Assembly: GCF_900155435.1 (NCBI RefSeq)
Contig: NZ_LT700212.1
Location: 2,336,058-2,378,640, forward strand
Length of the DNA: 42,583 nucleotides
From: Actinomyces provencensis
Lineage (GTDB): Bacteria; Actinomycetota; Actinomycetes; Actinomycetales; Actinomycetaceae
Direction: 5' to 3'
In this document: positions 1-8,377 of the stretch, in pieces
Layout: each line of letters begins with the position of its first letter
Numbering within the stretch: position 1 is the stretch's first letter
The notes under the pieces: model-generated
What the model saw: the letters and a program-made list of their open reading frames with translations, nothing else
The model's database searches: none
Told to the model about the DNA's origin: nothing
Position numbers and translations under genes: made by a program

Positions 1-2
1 CG

Positions 3-836
3 ACGGCGATCCTCTCCCGCGTGTTCGGCTACATGGACCTGCGCACGGACGTGCCCGAGCCGGCCACCGACCTCGCGCGGCCCCTCCCCACCCACCCCAC
101 CGCCACCCTGCGCTTCGACCACGTCACCTTCCGCCACCCCGGCGCCCCGGTCGACGCCGTCCACGACGTCTCCTTCGAGTTGGGTCACGGCCGCACCCTG
201 GCCCTGGTCGGGGAGACGGGGTCCGGCAAGTCCACCGTGGCCGCCCTCGCCGACCGCCTCATGGACCCCTCCTCCGGAACCGTGACGCTGGACGGCGTGG
301 ACCTGCGCGACCTCACCCGCCGCGACCTCACCCGCGTCGTCGGCATGGTCAGCCAGGAGACCTACCTGGTCCACGACACCATCGCCGCGAACCTGCGCCT
401 GGCACGACCCGACGCGACCGACGAGGAGCTGTGGGAGGCACTCGACGCCGCCCGGCTGGCCGACACGGTGGCGGCCACCCCTGCCGGCCTCGACACGGTC
501 GTGGGCGCGCGGGGCCACCGCTTCAGCGGCGGCGAGCAGCAGCGCCTCGCCATCGCCCGCACACTCCTGGCCGACCCGGCCCTGCTGATCCTCGACGAGG
601 CGACCAGCGCACTGGACAACCGCACCGAGCACGAGCTCCAGGACGCCCTCGACCGCCTCTCGCGGGGGCGGACCACACTGACCATCGCCCACCGCCTGAC
701 CACCGTCGTGGACGCCGACGAGATCCTCGTCCTCTCCGGGGGGCGGGTCGTCGAGCGCGGACGCCACGAGGACCTGGTACGCGCCGGGGGCGCCTACGCC
801 GACCTGTGGGGTCGCGCACCGGCAGTGGCCGCCTGA
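3..836 (+). CDS. ABC exporter, C-terminal ATPase part (5' end outside window)
   Basis: The nucleotide-binding domain of an ABC exporter that powers substrate transport across the membrane. The frame is open from the first bases (T-A-I-L-S-R-V-F-G-Y), so the GTG at 21 is probably internal and the membrane domain lies upstream of the window. Visible motifs in order are Walker A GETGSGKST, Q-loop SQET, signature FSGGEQQR, Walker B LLILDEATSALD and H-loop IAHR. The order and the TLTIAHRLTTV ending match the fused permease/ATPase exporters of the ABCB/MsbA type. The substrate cannot be told. It converges on the patatin-like gene. Confidence 0.9.
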   Translation, partial: TAILSRVFGYMDLRTDVPEPATDLARPLPTHPTATLRFDHVTFRHPGAPVDAVHDVSFELGHGRTLALVGETGSGKSTVAALADRLMDPSSGTVTLDGVDLRDLTRRDLTRVVGMVSQETYLVHDTIAANLRLARPDATDEELWEALDAARLADTVAATPAGLDTVVGARGHRFSGGEQQRLAIARTLLADPALLILDEATSALDNRTEHELQDALDRLSRGRTTLTIAHRLTTVVDADEILVLSGGRVVERGRHEDLVRAGGAYADLWGRAPAVAA

Positions 837-909
837 ACGATCCCGGGCCCCGGGTGGGGCGGGGCAGGGTGGGGCGGGTGACGCGCGGTCCACGGGCCGA
901 CCCACTGCA

Positions 910-926
910 CGAGGGCGCGCCCCTCG
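910..926. terminator. Short hairpin between convergent genes
   Basis: CGAGGG and CCCTCG pair around a 5-nt loop in the gap between two convergent genes. There is no T-tract, so a role in termination is only inferred. Confidence 0.3.
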
Positions 927-949
927 GATCCCGCCCTCGACGGCGACGC

Positions 950-1849
950 TCAGACCCCCAGGAACTCCTGCCAGCGCGGCAGCTCCCTCCGGGCCTGGGC
1001 GAGACCCGCCTCCCAGGTCCGCTCCAGGCGGGACAGCCTCTTCTCCGTGTTGGTGATGTGGAGGTCCTCCGGGGCGAACACCAGGGCCCGGCCCTGCTGC
1101 TCCAACTCGAAGACCCTGCGGCGCGTCTCGTTGTAACGGTCGGGGCGGGCGAGGATGCCCTCGGCGACGGAGGGCAGGTCCCGGTAGCGCCGACGCAACC
1201 AGGCCGCGGAGGGGAAGCGCTGGGGACCCTTCACGTAGGTGCGGGAGCGGGTCAGCACCACGAAGAACTTCTCGTAGCCCTCACTCTCCGCGGCGTCCAG
1301 GGCGATGCCACCATCGGGTCCGAGTGCGCCGTCGACGAAGACCTCCCCGTCGATGGTCACCGGCGGCATGAGGACGGGCAACGTCGAGGAGGCGCGCACC
1401 CGCACGGTCAGGTCCACCAGGGTCGACATGTCCTCCTTGGTGAACCAGACCTCCTGTCCCCGCGTCGCGTTGAAGGCACCGACGCGTGGCTGCACGGGGT
1501 TGTCCCGGTACGTGGCCCAGTCGAAGGGGAGCCACTCGTCGGGCAGGGAGGTGTGTTCGTAGATGTGGGCGGCATTGAAGTAGCCGTCCCCCCGCAGGAA
1601 GGAACGCATCCCGCCGAACTCCGGGTCGGAGACGATGTCGACGAAGGAACGCCTCGCACGCGCCGCGTCACGGGAGGCGTAGTTGCACACGTGCGTGGAC
1701 CCGGCCGAGATGCCGGCGAACCACTCGACATGGATGCCGGCCTCCAACAGGGTCGACACGACGGGCGCCGTGTACGCGCCGCGCATGCCCCCGCCCTCGA
1801 AGATGAGCGCCGTGTCGTGCACATTCGTCGTGAGTTGGGTCGTCGTCAT
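950..1849 (-). CDS. Patatin-like phospholipase family protein
   Basis: A predicted serine lipid acyl hydrolase of about 299 residues. It carries the patatin fold signatures: the oxyanion loop FEGGGMRGAY near the N-terminus, the nucleophile elbow GISAG, and the catalytic DGA motif (FVDGALG), giving a Ser-Asp dyad. No signal peptide or membrane segment is seen, so it is probably cytoplasmic, like the bacterial YjjU/RssA-type enzymes. The start is set at the ATG at 1849, just before the conserved ALIFEGGG. An upstream start at 1948 would add a Gly/Arg-rich tail and overlap the divergent ptrB start. The physiological substrate is unknown. Confidence 0.85.
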   Translation of the reverse strand: MTTTQLTTNVHDTALIFEGGGMRGAYTAPVVSTLLEAGIHVEWFAGISAGSTHVCNYASRDAARARRSFVDIVSDPEFGGMRSFLRGDGYFNAAHIYEHTSLPDEWLPFDWATYRDNPVQPRVGAFNATRGQEVWFTKEDMSTLVDLTVRVRASSTLPVLMPPVTIDGEVFVDGALGPDGGIALDAAESEGYEKFFVVLTRSRTYVKGPQRFPSAAWLRRRYRDLPSVAEGILARPDRYNETRRRVFELEQQGRALVFAPEDLHITNTEKRLSRLERTWEAGLAQARRELPRWQEFLGV

Positions 1850-1932
1850 CCGTCCACCACCGGGTCCACCATCCGTCCTCCTCGCGCGCCCGCGCCCGCG
1901 CTCCCAGCAGCCTAGCGGGGGCGTGCCGGGTC

Positions 1933-1938
1933 TAGTGT
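1933..1938 (+). promoter_or_regulatory. Candidate -10 (TAGTGT) for leaderless ptrB
   Basis: TAGTGT fits TANNNT and ends 8 nt before the ATG at 1947, with no SD between. The mRNA would then start at or next to the start codon. No convincing -35 is seen. Confidence 0.4.
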
Positions 1939-1946
1939 GGTGGACC

Positions 1947-4295
1947 ATGAGTCAGCCCCCCACCACCTCGACGGCCCCCCAGCCCACCACCCCCGGCACT
2001 CCGCCGGCCGCCCCCAAGCGTCCCGGCCGCCCCCGCACCTTCCACGGGGAGTCCTTCGCCGATCCCTGGGAGTGGCTGCGCGACAGGGAGGACCCCGAGG
2101 TCATCGCCCACCTCGAGGCCGAGAACGCCTGGACCGACCGCATCACGGCGCCCACGCGCCCCCTGGCCGAACGGCTGGTCGCGGAGTTCCGTTCCCACAC
2201 CGAGGAGACCGACACCAGCGTCCCCGTCCGCGAGGGCGACTGGTGGTACTTCTCGCGCACCACCGAGGGGCACTCCTATGCCTCCCACCACCGTGTCCCC
2301 GTGGACACCACCACCCCCGATCCCGTGGCGCCCACTGTACGCCCCGGCGTACCACTGCCCGGTGAGCAGCTGCTCGTCGACGAGGAGGAGCAGGCCCGCG
2401 GACGGGAGTTCTTCCGCCTGAGCGCGCTCGCCCCCTCCCCCGATGCCTCCCGCATCGCCCGGCAGCGAGACGTGCTCGGGGACGAGAGATGGACCGTCAT
2501 CGTCCAGGACGCGGCCTCCGGAGAGGTCCTGGACGAGGGCGTCACCGGGACCGGTCAGGGGCTGGCCTGGTCCGCCGACGGGCGGTACCTGCTCTACCCA
2601 CGCGTGGACGACGCCTGGCGCCAGCACCAGCTGTGGCTCCACGAGATCGGCTCGGACCCGGCTTCCGACCGCCTGGTCATGGAGGAGCCGGACGAGCGCT
2701 TCGCGCTCTACTTCGCCACGTGCCGCGACCGCGCCTGGGTGGAGGTCATCGCCGAGTCCACCACCACCTCCGAGGTCTGGCTCTGGCCCACGGCCCACCC
2801 CACCTGCGCGCCGGTCCCGGTGACGGGGCGGACCAGGGACGTCCTCGTCGATGTCGAGCCCGCCGGCGACCACCTCCTGCTCGTCCACTCCGCCACCTCG
2901 CGCGAGGGGACGCTCGCGGCCGCCGCGCTGCCGCGTGACCTCACGCCCTTCCTCCGTCCCCTCGATGAGGGCCGGAGCGGTCAGGCGGCGACACCCACGG
3001 CGCCCGGCGGCGACGCTCCAGTCGGCGGGGACCGCGCAGGTGGTGACACTGCGGACGGTGGGGACGCTGCGCCCGCACGCCTGCTCGCCCCGCCGCAGAC
3101 CTGGGTCCCCCTGCGCGGGGCCGGCGAGGGCGAACGCCTCCTGGGTGTCGAGGCCTTCTCGACGTTCATGCTGCTCAGCCTGCGTTCCGAGGGCCTCACA
3201 CAGGTCGAGTACCGTCTCAGGGAACAGCCCGCGGGCACCGATCCCCTGACACCCGCGGCGCTCAGCACGGTGTGGGGTGCCGGACAGCTGGTGGACTCCG
3301 ACTCGCCGGTGCGCACGATCGAGTCGGCCGCAGGACCCCGCTTCGAGGACACGACCTTCCGTGTCGAGCACCAGTCCCTGGCGATCCCGCCCCAGGTCAT
3401 CGAGGTCGATCCCCGCACCGGTCGGCGCCGGGTCCTCAAGGAGCTCGAGGTCCCCGGTTGGGATGCGCAGGACTACGTGGAGGAACGCCAGTGGGTCACG
3501 GCCCGCGACGGGCACACCCGCGTCCCGGTGTCCCTGGTGCACCGCCGTGGTGTGAACGCCGACGGGACCGCGCCCGGATGGATCTACGGGTACGGGTCCT
3601 ACGAGGTCTCCGTCGACCCGTTCTTCTCCGTCATGCGTCTGCCACTCCTGGAGCGCGGCGTCGTCTACGCCGTCGCCCACGTGCGTGGCGGTGGTGAGTT
3701 GGGCCGGGCCTGGTACGAGGACGGGAAGCTGGAGCGCAAGCCCCACACCTTCACCGACTTCGTCGACGTGGCCCAGTGGATGGTCTCCTCCGGGTGGGTC
3801 GCACCGGGACGTCTCGCCGCCGAGGGACGTTCCGCGGGCGGGCTCCTCATGGGGGCCATGACGAACCTGGACCCCTCGGCCTTCCGCGTCGTGCTGGCGG
3901 GCGTCCCCTTCGTGGACGCCCTCACGACGATCCTCGACCCCTCCCTACCCCTGACCGTCGGTGAGTGGGAGGAATGGGGCAATCCCATCGAGTCGGAGGA
4001 GATCTACCGGGTGATGCGTTCCTACAGTCCCTACGAGAACGTCCGTGACGGCGTGGAGTACCCGGCGGTCTTCGCCTCGACCTCACTCAACGACACCCGC
4101 GTGTTCTTCGTGGAGCCCACGAAGTGGGTCCAGCGGTTGCGGGAGGCCTCCACCAACGACCCGGTCTCGCGTCCCATCGTGCTGCGCACACAGATGGTGG
4201 CGGGCCACGGCGGCAAGTCCGGGCGCTACGGCGCCTGGGACTCCCGCGCGGAGGAGTTCGCGTTCGCCCTGGGTCAGCTGGGGGTCCGGGACTGA
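1947..4295 (+). CDS. ptrB: Oligopeptidase B (S9 family serine peptidase)
   Basis: A 782-residue serine oligopeptidase that cleaves short peptides after basic residues. The N-terminal part begins with the family-typical DPWEWLRDREDPEV and forms the beta-propeller. The C-terminal alpha/beta-hydrolase domain has YGYGSYE, the HVRGGGELGR block and the catalytic triad: Ser629 in GRSAGG, Asp716 in LNDTRV and His754 in AGHGGKSGR. The start is the ATG at 1947; the frame stays open upstream, but only inside the opposite gene. A Gly/Ala/Asp-rich insertion of about 40 residues lies in the propeller, with similar ones in other proteins here. It is cytosolic, since no signal peptide is visible. Its role is likely peptide turnover. 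Confidence 0.93.
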   Translation: MSQPPTTSTAPQPTTPGTPPAAPKRPGRPRTFHGESFADPWEWLRDREDPEVIAHLEAENAWTDRITAPTRPLAERLVAEFRSHTEETDTSVPVREGDWWYFSRTTEGHSYASHHRVPVDTTTPDPVAPTVRPGVPLPGEQLLVDEEEQARGREFFRLSALAPSPDASRIARQRDVLGDERWTVIVQDAASGEVLDEGVTGTGQGLAWSADGRYLLYPRVDDAWRQHQLWLHEIGSDPASDRLVMEEPDERFALYFATCRDRAWVEVIAESTTTSEVWLWPTAHPTCAPVPVTGRTRDVLVDVEPAGDHLLLVHSATSREGTLAAAALPRDLTPFLRPLDEGRSGQAATPTAPGGDAPVGGDRAGGDTADGGDAAPARLLAPPQTWVPLRGAGEGERLLGVEAFSTFMLLSLRSEGLTQVEYRLREQPAGTDPLTPAALSTVWGAGQLVDSDSPVRTIESAAGPRFEDTTFRVEHQSLAIPPQVIEVDPRTGRRRVLKELEVPGWDAQDYVEERQWVTARDGHTRVPVSLVHRRGVNADGTAPGWIYGYGSYEVSVDPFFSVMRLPLLERGVVYAVAHVRGGGELGRAWYEDGKLERKPHTFTDFVDVAQWMVSSGWVAPGRLAAEGRSAGGLLMGAMTNLDPSAFRVVLAGVPFVDALTTILDPSLPLTVGEWEEWGNPIESEEIYRVMRSYSPYENVRDGVEYPAVFASTSLNDTRVFFVEPTKWVQRLREASTNDPVSRPIVLRTQMVAGHGGKSGRYGAWDSRAEEFAFALGQLGVRD

Positions 4296-4782
4296 GCTGC
4301 GCCCCGCAGCCGCCGGTGCCCGAGTGACGGGACCCGACTGCGGGCTCGTGACCACGGGTCCGGGGGGCCACGGCGGCGCGGTGGGCGGTGAGAGCCGATC
4401 ACCCGGGGTTCCCGGACGGGCGCTTCAGGTCATGCGGACCGGCAGCCGGCTCCGAGGCGGCCGACCGTGGTAGGCGGCCGGACGGCATGCCACCGAGCGA
4501 AGGCCCCGGGAGAGAGGAATGGTCCGGGCACCCGCCCGTGCCCGGACCACGTTCCAGTGGTGCACCCACCGCCTCGGGGATCACCGGTGCCCACAATAGG
4601 TCCGCACCGGTGCGACGTCGATGTCTCATTTCCTGTACTGGCTGCCGGACGACGCCGGCCCCACCTCCCCCGGCACCCGGCACCGCAGCGACCACCCGCG
4701 GACACGCTCGCGAACCGGGCCCGGGGAGTGCGGCGAACCACGGGGGTCGGCCCCGCCGTCCCGGGAGTGTGCCGACGCGAGG
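4296..4782. other. Intergenic space between convergent ptrB and the kinase gene
   Basis: 487 bp without a supportable gene. It holds one strong perfect hairpin (4520-4549); otherwise nothing is recognised. Open frames through it are continuations of antisense frames with no SD. Confidence 0.6.
4520..4549. terminator. Perfect 12-bp hairpin, probable bidirectional terminator
   Basis: TGGTCCGGGCAC pairs with GTGCCCGGACCA across a 6-nt loop (CCGCCC). It lies between two convergent genes. It lacks a T-tract, as is common in GC-rich actinobacteria. Confidence 0.6.
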
Positions 4783-7260
4783 TCACTCCCGCGAGACGTC
4801 CCCGTCGGCCGAGAAGGTCAGGTGCGTCCCCTGCGTGACGAGCGTCGCCGCGACACGACGACCGGGGGGAAGCCTGCGCACCACCACCCGACCGTTCTCC
4901 GCCCCTTCCAGGACCCGGGCGACCTCCTCCACCAGGACGCCCTCCAGGACGTCCCCCACCGGGGACTCGGGTCCGTCGTCGAGGAGGACCACCTCGACGC
5001 CCCGCCCGCGCGCAGCGCGGGCGGCGGGGACCACCCGGGTCCCCGTGAAGCAGGGAGCCCGGATCTCGTCGCGGAGCTCGGCCTCCAGCAGGCGCGCCCG
5101 GGTGCGCAGCTCGGGGGTCAGGTCCGTCCCGGACGCGACGGCCTCCAGGACCGGCAGCGCACGGTCCGCCACCGAGGCCATGGCCTCGTCCTGGAGCCGC
5201 CTGACCTCCTCCTGGGCACGCTGCTCCGCGACGAGTTCGATCTGGCGGCGTTCGTCGGCGGCAATCGTCTCGGCCACGCGCCCGGACCAGGTCGCCACGA
5301 GGTCCCACAGGGCGATGGTGGCCATGTGCCCCACAGTCATCGAGGCAGCGAGGACCAGGGGTCGACCGGTGACCAGGACCCACACCACCGTCGTCGCGAC
5401 CAGCAGCACCCACCCCGCCCAGGCCGCCCACCTGCGTTCACGCATGATGAGCCCCCAGCACAGCATCGTCGCCGAGCCGAGTGTCCAGGCAGCGTACCCG
5501 GGCCATCCCGGTGTCGGGATGACCAGGAGGACCGCCATGTTGGTGGCTCCGATGACGAGCGGCGCAGCGACCGCGACCCATCGGGGAAGCCTGGCGCCGG
5601 GCCACTCCCACAGGAGGAGCACGGCCACCACGCCCTGGGCCCCCAGGGAGACGATGACGGGAGACAGATGGGTGTAGACCTGCGCGTTCGCCACGAGGAG
5701 GAAGACGTGGGCGAGCACTGCACAGACACCCACGACCCTCGCGGGAAGCGTCTGCATGGAGGAGGACACGCTCACGCCCCAGGGGAGTTCCTCCGTCCGA
5801 CGTCCCACACCCACGCGCCGCCCCCAGGACTCACCGTGTCGCCGCGCGCTCCCGTCCGGCGGCACCGCGGACCTCCCCGGTCCTGCGGTGGTCCCGGCGC
5901 CGACCGCTCCTGGGTCGGTGTCCATGAGGACGCCCTCGGCCCCGTCCCTGGGGTGTTGCCAACCGAGTTCCACCCGGGTTCCCCGTCCGGTGCCCGACTC
6001 CACGCGTGCCCAGCCGCCGGCCTCCTGCATGCGTCTGATGATCGAGTGACGGATCCCGTGGCGCCCGGTGGGGACGTCGTGGGGGTCGAACCCCCTCCCG
6101 TCGTCGGCGACGACGACGGTGACACCCGCCTCCTCCGAGAGCATCGCGACACTGCGACCGATCCGCAGGCACGGATCCTGCCCGCCCGCGTGACGCAGGG
6201 AGTTCGTGATCGCCTCGCCCACCGCGTCGAGGACCGCGCGGCCCACATCGGGTGGGAGGGCATGGTCCACCCCGACCCTCACCGTGGTCCGGATCTCCGG
6301 GCACACCATCCGCGATCGCCTGGCGATCGTGTCGAAGAGGGCGGTCGAGGTGGCGACCTCGTCACCGGCGACGGTCCCCTCCAGGGAGGAGACGGCGAGC
6401 CCGGCCGCCGCCCTGAGACGTGCGTCGTCCTCGAGCCCGTTGGCGAGGGGGACGAGGGCGGAGAGCACGTGGTCGTGCACGAAGTCGTTCATCCGTCTGC
6501 GCGCGCGGTTGCGGGCGCTCGCGATGCGTGTGGTGGCCTCCTGACCCTCCCGGACCTGGTGTGCCACGTCGAGCCTCCGGGCCTGGTCGAGCACCCACGT
6601 GGCTGCCGCGAGGAACAGCAGGTTGAAGGCGAGCAGGAAGACCGGTGCCTGGAGCGTCCCCAGGCTGGCCTCGCTGCCGGTGCGGACCAGGAAGAGGACG
6701 GAGAGCGGGGCCAGGGCGACCGCATAGGCGAACCGTGTCCTGCGGGGCAGCACCAGGGGGGACGCGACCACGACGGGTGTGCTGTACGAGACGACGAAGT
6801 CCTGGTCGGGTGCGAGGGCCGGCGCTGCCGCCGTCAACCCCTGGGCGGGGAAGGGGACGATGGCCAGCAGGAGCGGGTACCACAGGACGAGGACGGCCAG
6901 GAGGAGGTGCCAGAACCGGTCCACGGGTCCGAGTCGGACATCCGAGGTCGTGCGCCCCTCGTCCGGGGCGGCCCGGTGGCGGGAGAGGATCGCGGCGGCC
7001 AACACCAGGAGACCGGCGGCAACGGGCAGTCCGACCAACGGGGCCAGTCGGAGGAAGCCGGGGGCGACCGGACCGACGGCCAACCGGGCAAGGATGACGG
7101 GAATGCTGAGGACGTCCGTCGTCAGCGCCGCCAGCGCCGCGATGACCGCGATGATGCGGTGCAGTCGGACCGAGTAGGGACCGGGGACGGAACGGACGAG
7201 GACACCGCCTGGTCGCCCGCGGTCCGTCACCCGCGCGCCCGTGCGTCCCACTGCGACCAT
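4783..7260 (-). CDS. Sensor histidine kinase with two membrane modules
   Basis: An 825-residue membrane sensor kinase, divergent from its probable partner, a LuxR-type regulator. Residues 35-225 hold about five or six membrane helices. A coiled region then leads to a HisKA_3-like dimerisation motif NDFVHDHVLSAL (candidate His262). The HATPase_c domain follows, with N-box GEAITNSLRHAG, G1 VADDGRGFDP and G2 GRGTRVEL. After a Gly/Arg-rich linker (about 440-505) a second block of about five helices begins, followed by a coiled helix and a C-terminal domain (about 650-825) that resembles a kinase core without ATP-binding boxes. It reads as a fusion of an active kinase and a degenerate one. The start ATG has a GGGGGAGA SD. 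The signal is unknown. Confidence 0.82.
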   Translation of the reverse strand: MVAVGRTGARVTDRGRPGGVLVRSVPGPYSVRLHRIIAVIAALAALTTDVLSIPVILARLAVGPVAPGFLRLAPLVGLPVAAGLLVLAAAILSRHRAAPDEGRTTSDVRLGPVDRFWHLLLAVLVLWYPLLLAIVPFPAQGLTAAAPALAPDQDFVVSYSTPVVVASPLVLPRRTRFAYAVALAPLSVLFLVRTGSEASLGTLQAPVFLLAFNLLFLAAATWVLDQARRLDVAHQVREGQEATTRIASARNRARRRMNDFVHDHVLSALVPLANGLEDDARLRAAAGLAVSSLEGTVAGDEVATSTALFDTIARRSRMVCPEIRTTVRVGVDHALPPDVGRAVLDAVGEAITNSLRHAGGQDPCLRIGRSVAMLSEEAGVTVVVADDGRGFDPHDVPTGRHGIRHSIIRRMQEAGGWARVESGTGRGTRVELGWQHPRDGAEGVLMDTDPGAVGAGTTAGPGRSAVPPDGSARRHGESWGRRVGVGRRTEELPWGVSVSSSMQTLPARVVGVCAVLAHVFLLVANAQVYTHLSPVIVSLGAQGVVAVLLLWEWPGARLPRWVAVAAPLVIGATNMAVLLVIPTPGWPGYAAWTLGSATMLCWGLIMRERRWAAWAGWVLLVATTVVWVLVTGRPLVLAASMTVGHMATIALWDLVATWSGRVAETIAADERRQIELVAEQRAQEEVRRLQDEAMASVADRALPVLEAVASGTDLTPELRTRARLLEAELRDEIRAPCFTGTRVVPAARAARGRGVEVVLLDDGPESPVGDVLEGVLVEEVARVLEGAENGRVVVRRLPPGRRVAATLVTQGTHLTFSADGDVSRE

Positions 7261-7268
7261 GCACGTCT

Positions 7269-7278
7269 CCCCCCCCCC
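7269..7278 (-). repeat. 10-nt poly-C (poly-G on the coding strand) in the kinase SD
   Basis: Ten consecutive C on the plus strand. On the coding strand this G-tract forms the SD and starts about 9 nt from the ATG. Slippage here would alter SD spacing but not the reading frame. Confidence 0.6.
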
Positions 7279-7464
7279 GACCTCGCGCCACCACGACGGT
7301 CACGCCTGCACACGGCCCAGTCTGCCCGTGGGTCACCGCGCGGCGCGCCGTCGTCTCCCCGATGGACCCTCCACCCGTCCGAATCATGAAAGGCTCCTTC
7401 TCACTCGGACCGGCGAGGGAGACTGGGGACAGCCCCGGCCGGGGTTCGGGAGGAGGTTCGGGTC

Positions 7465-8130
7465 GTGACCGATGCATCCGGGTGTCAGGAGCCCCTGTCC
7501 GTCGTGGTCGTCGACGACCACGAGATCGTCGCCCTGGGCGTCTCCCAGGCCGTGGAGGTCTCCGAGCGGATCTCCGCCGTGCACCACGTCCCGACGGTCT
7601 CCGCGCTCCCTGAGTTGGACGGGCCCGTGGTGATCGTCCTCGATCTCCGTCTCGCGGACGGGAGCACCCCCACCGAGAACCTCCAGGCACTGGGGGAACT
7701 GGGTGTCCCGGTCGTCGTCTACACCTCCGCCGACGACCCGGTCCTGGTCCGTGAGGCGATCGCCGCGGGCGCCCTGTCCATCGTGCGCAAGTCCGCACCC
7801 CCGTGTGACCTGGTCGAGGCCGTGTTGGAGGCCTCGGAGGGGCGGACCACGCCGGGTCTGGAGTGGGCTGCGGCACTGGACGCGGACGAGGACTTCGTCT
7901 CCTCCCACCTCTCACCCACGGAGGCGCAGGTCCTGGCCCGCTACGCCTCGGGCGAGGCCTCCGATGTCGTCGCCCGCCAGCTCGGCATCTCACGCAACAC
8001 CGTCAACACCTACGTCTCGCGGATCCGCGACAAGTACCGGTCGGTGGGACGGGCGGCGGAGTCCCGCATCGACCTCTTCAGGCGTGCCGCGGAGGACGGA
8101 CTGGTCAGCTACTACGATCCCGGCGCGTGA
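7465..8130 (+). CDS. Two-component response regulator, LuxR-type DNA-binding domain
   Basis: A 221-residue regulator. The receiver domain (about 11-115) has the acidic pair Asp17/18, phosphoacceptor Asp60 in VLDLRLAD, Thr87 and Lys109 in VRKSAP. The C-terminal LuxR/NarL helix-turn-helix contains LSPTEAQVLARYASG and LGISRNTVNTYVSRI. The GTG start at 7465 has a strong SD (GGAGGAGG at 7449-7456). It sits divergent from the double-module kinase with a 204-bp shared upstream region and is the likely recipient of its phosphate. Target genes are unknown. Confidence 0.9.
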   Translation: MTDASGCQEPLSVVVVDDHEIVALGVSQAVEVSERISAVHHVPTVSALPELDGPVVIVLDLRLADGSTPTENLQALGELGVPVVVYTSADDPVLVREAIAAGALSIVRKSAPPCDLVEAVLEASEGRTTPGLEWAAALDADEDFVSSHLSPTEAQVLARYASGEASDVVARQLGISRNTVNTYVSRIRDKYRSVGRAAESRIDLFRRAAEDGLVSYYDPGA

Positions 8131-8364
8131 ACGTCGCCGCCTGGCTCGGGACCGCGCGAACTGCGTGGCCTGCGCGGGCTGGATCCTGACTGCTGCCGGT
8201 CCGGCCCTGCTGGCGACGAGGGTGGTGCCCGACGGCCCGACCGAGGACGCCCGGGGCCGGTCCGGTGGGGGCGGTGCCCTGCAGGCATGACCTGGTCGGA
8301 CTCCGGTGCACCCGTACGGACTGACGCCCCACGGTGCGCCGGCGGAGGCGCCCGTGCCCCCGGA

Positions 8365-8370
8365 TACCAT
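8365..8370 (+). promoter_or_regulatory. Candidate -10 (TACCAT) for leaderless RNase H gene
   Basis: TACCAT ends 7 nt before the ATG at 8378. It overlaps an earlier in-frame ATG (8369), which therefore would not be in the transcript. No SD is seen. Confidence 0.45.
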
Positions 8371-8377
8371 GGCGACC

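Noticed and set aside
1932-3746. 604-codon minus-strand frame opposite ptrB
   Set aside because: Shadow of the oligopeptidase coding sequence; no domain is recognised.
4621-7389. 922-codon plus-strand frame across the kinase gene
   Set aside because: Antisense to a protein with full HATPase and membrane features. Its own translation is Gly/Arg/His/Pro-rich without any family motif.
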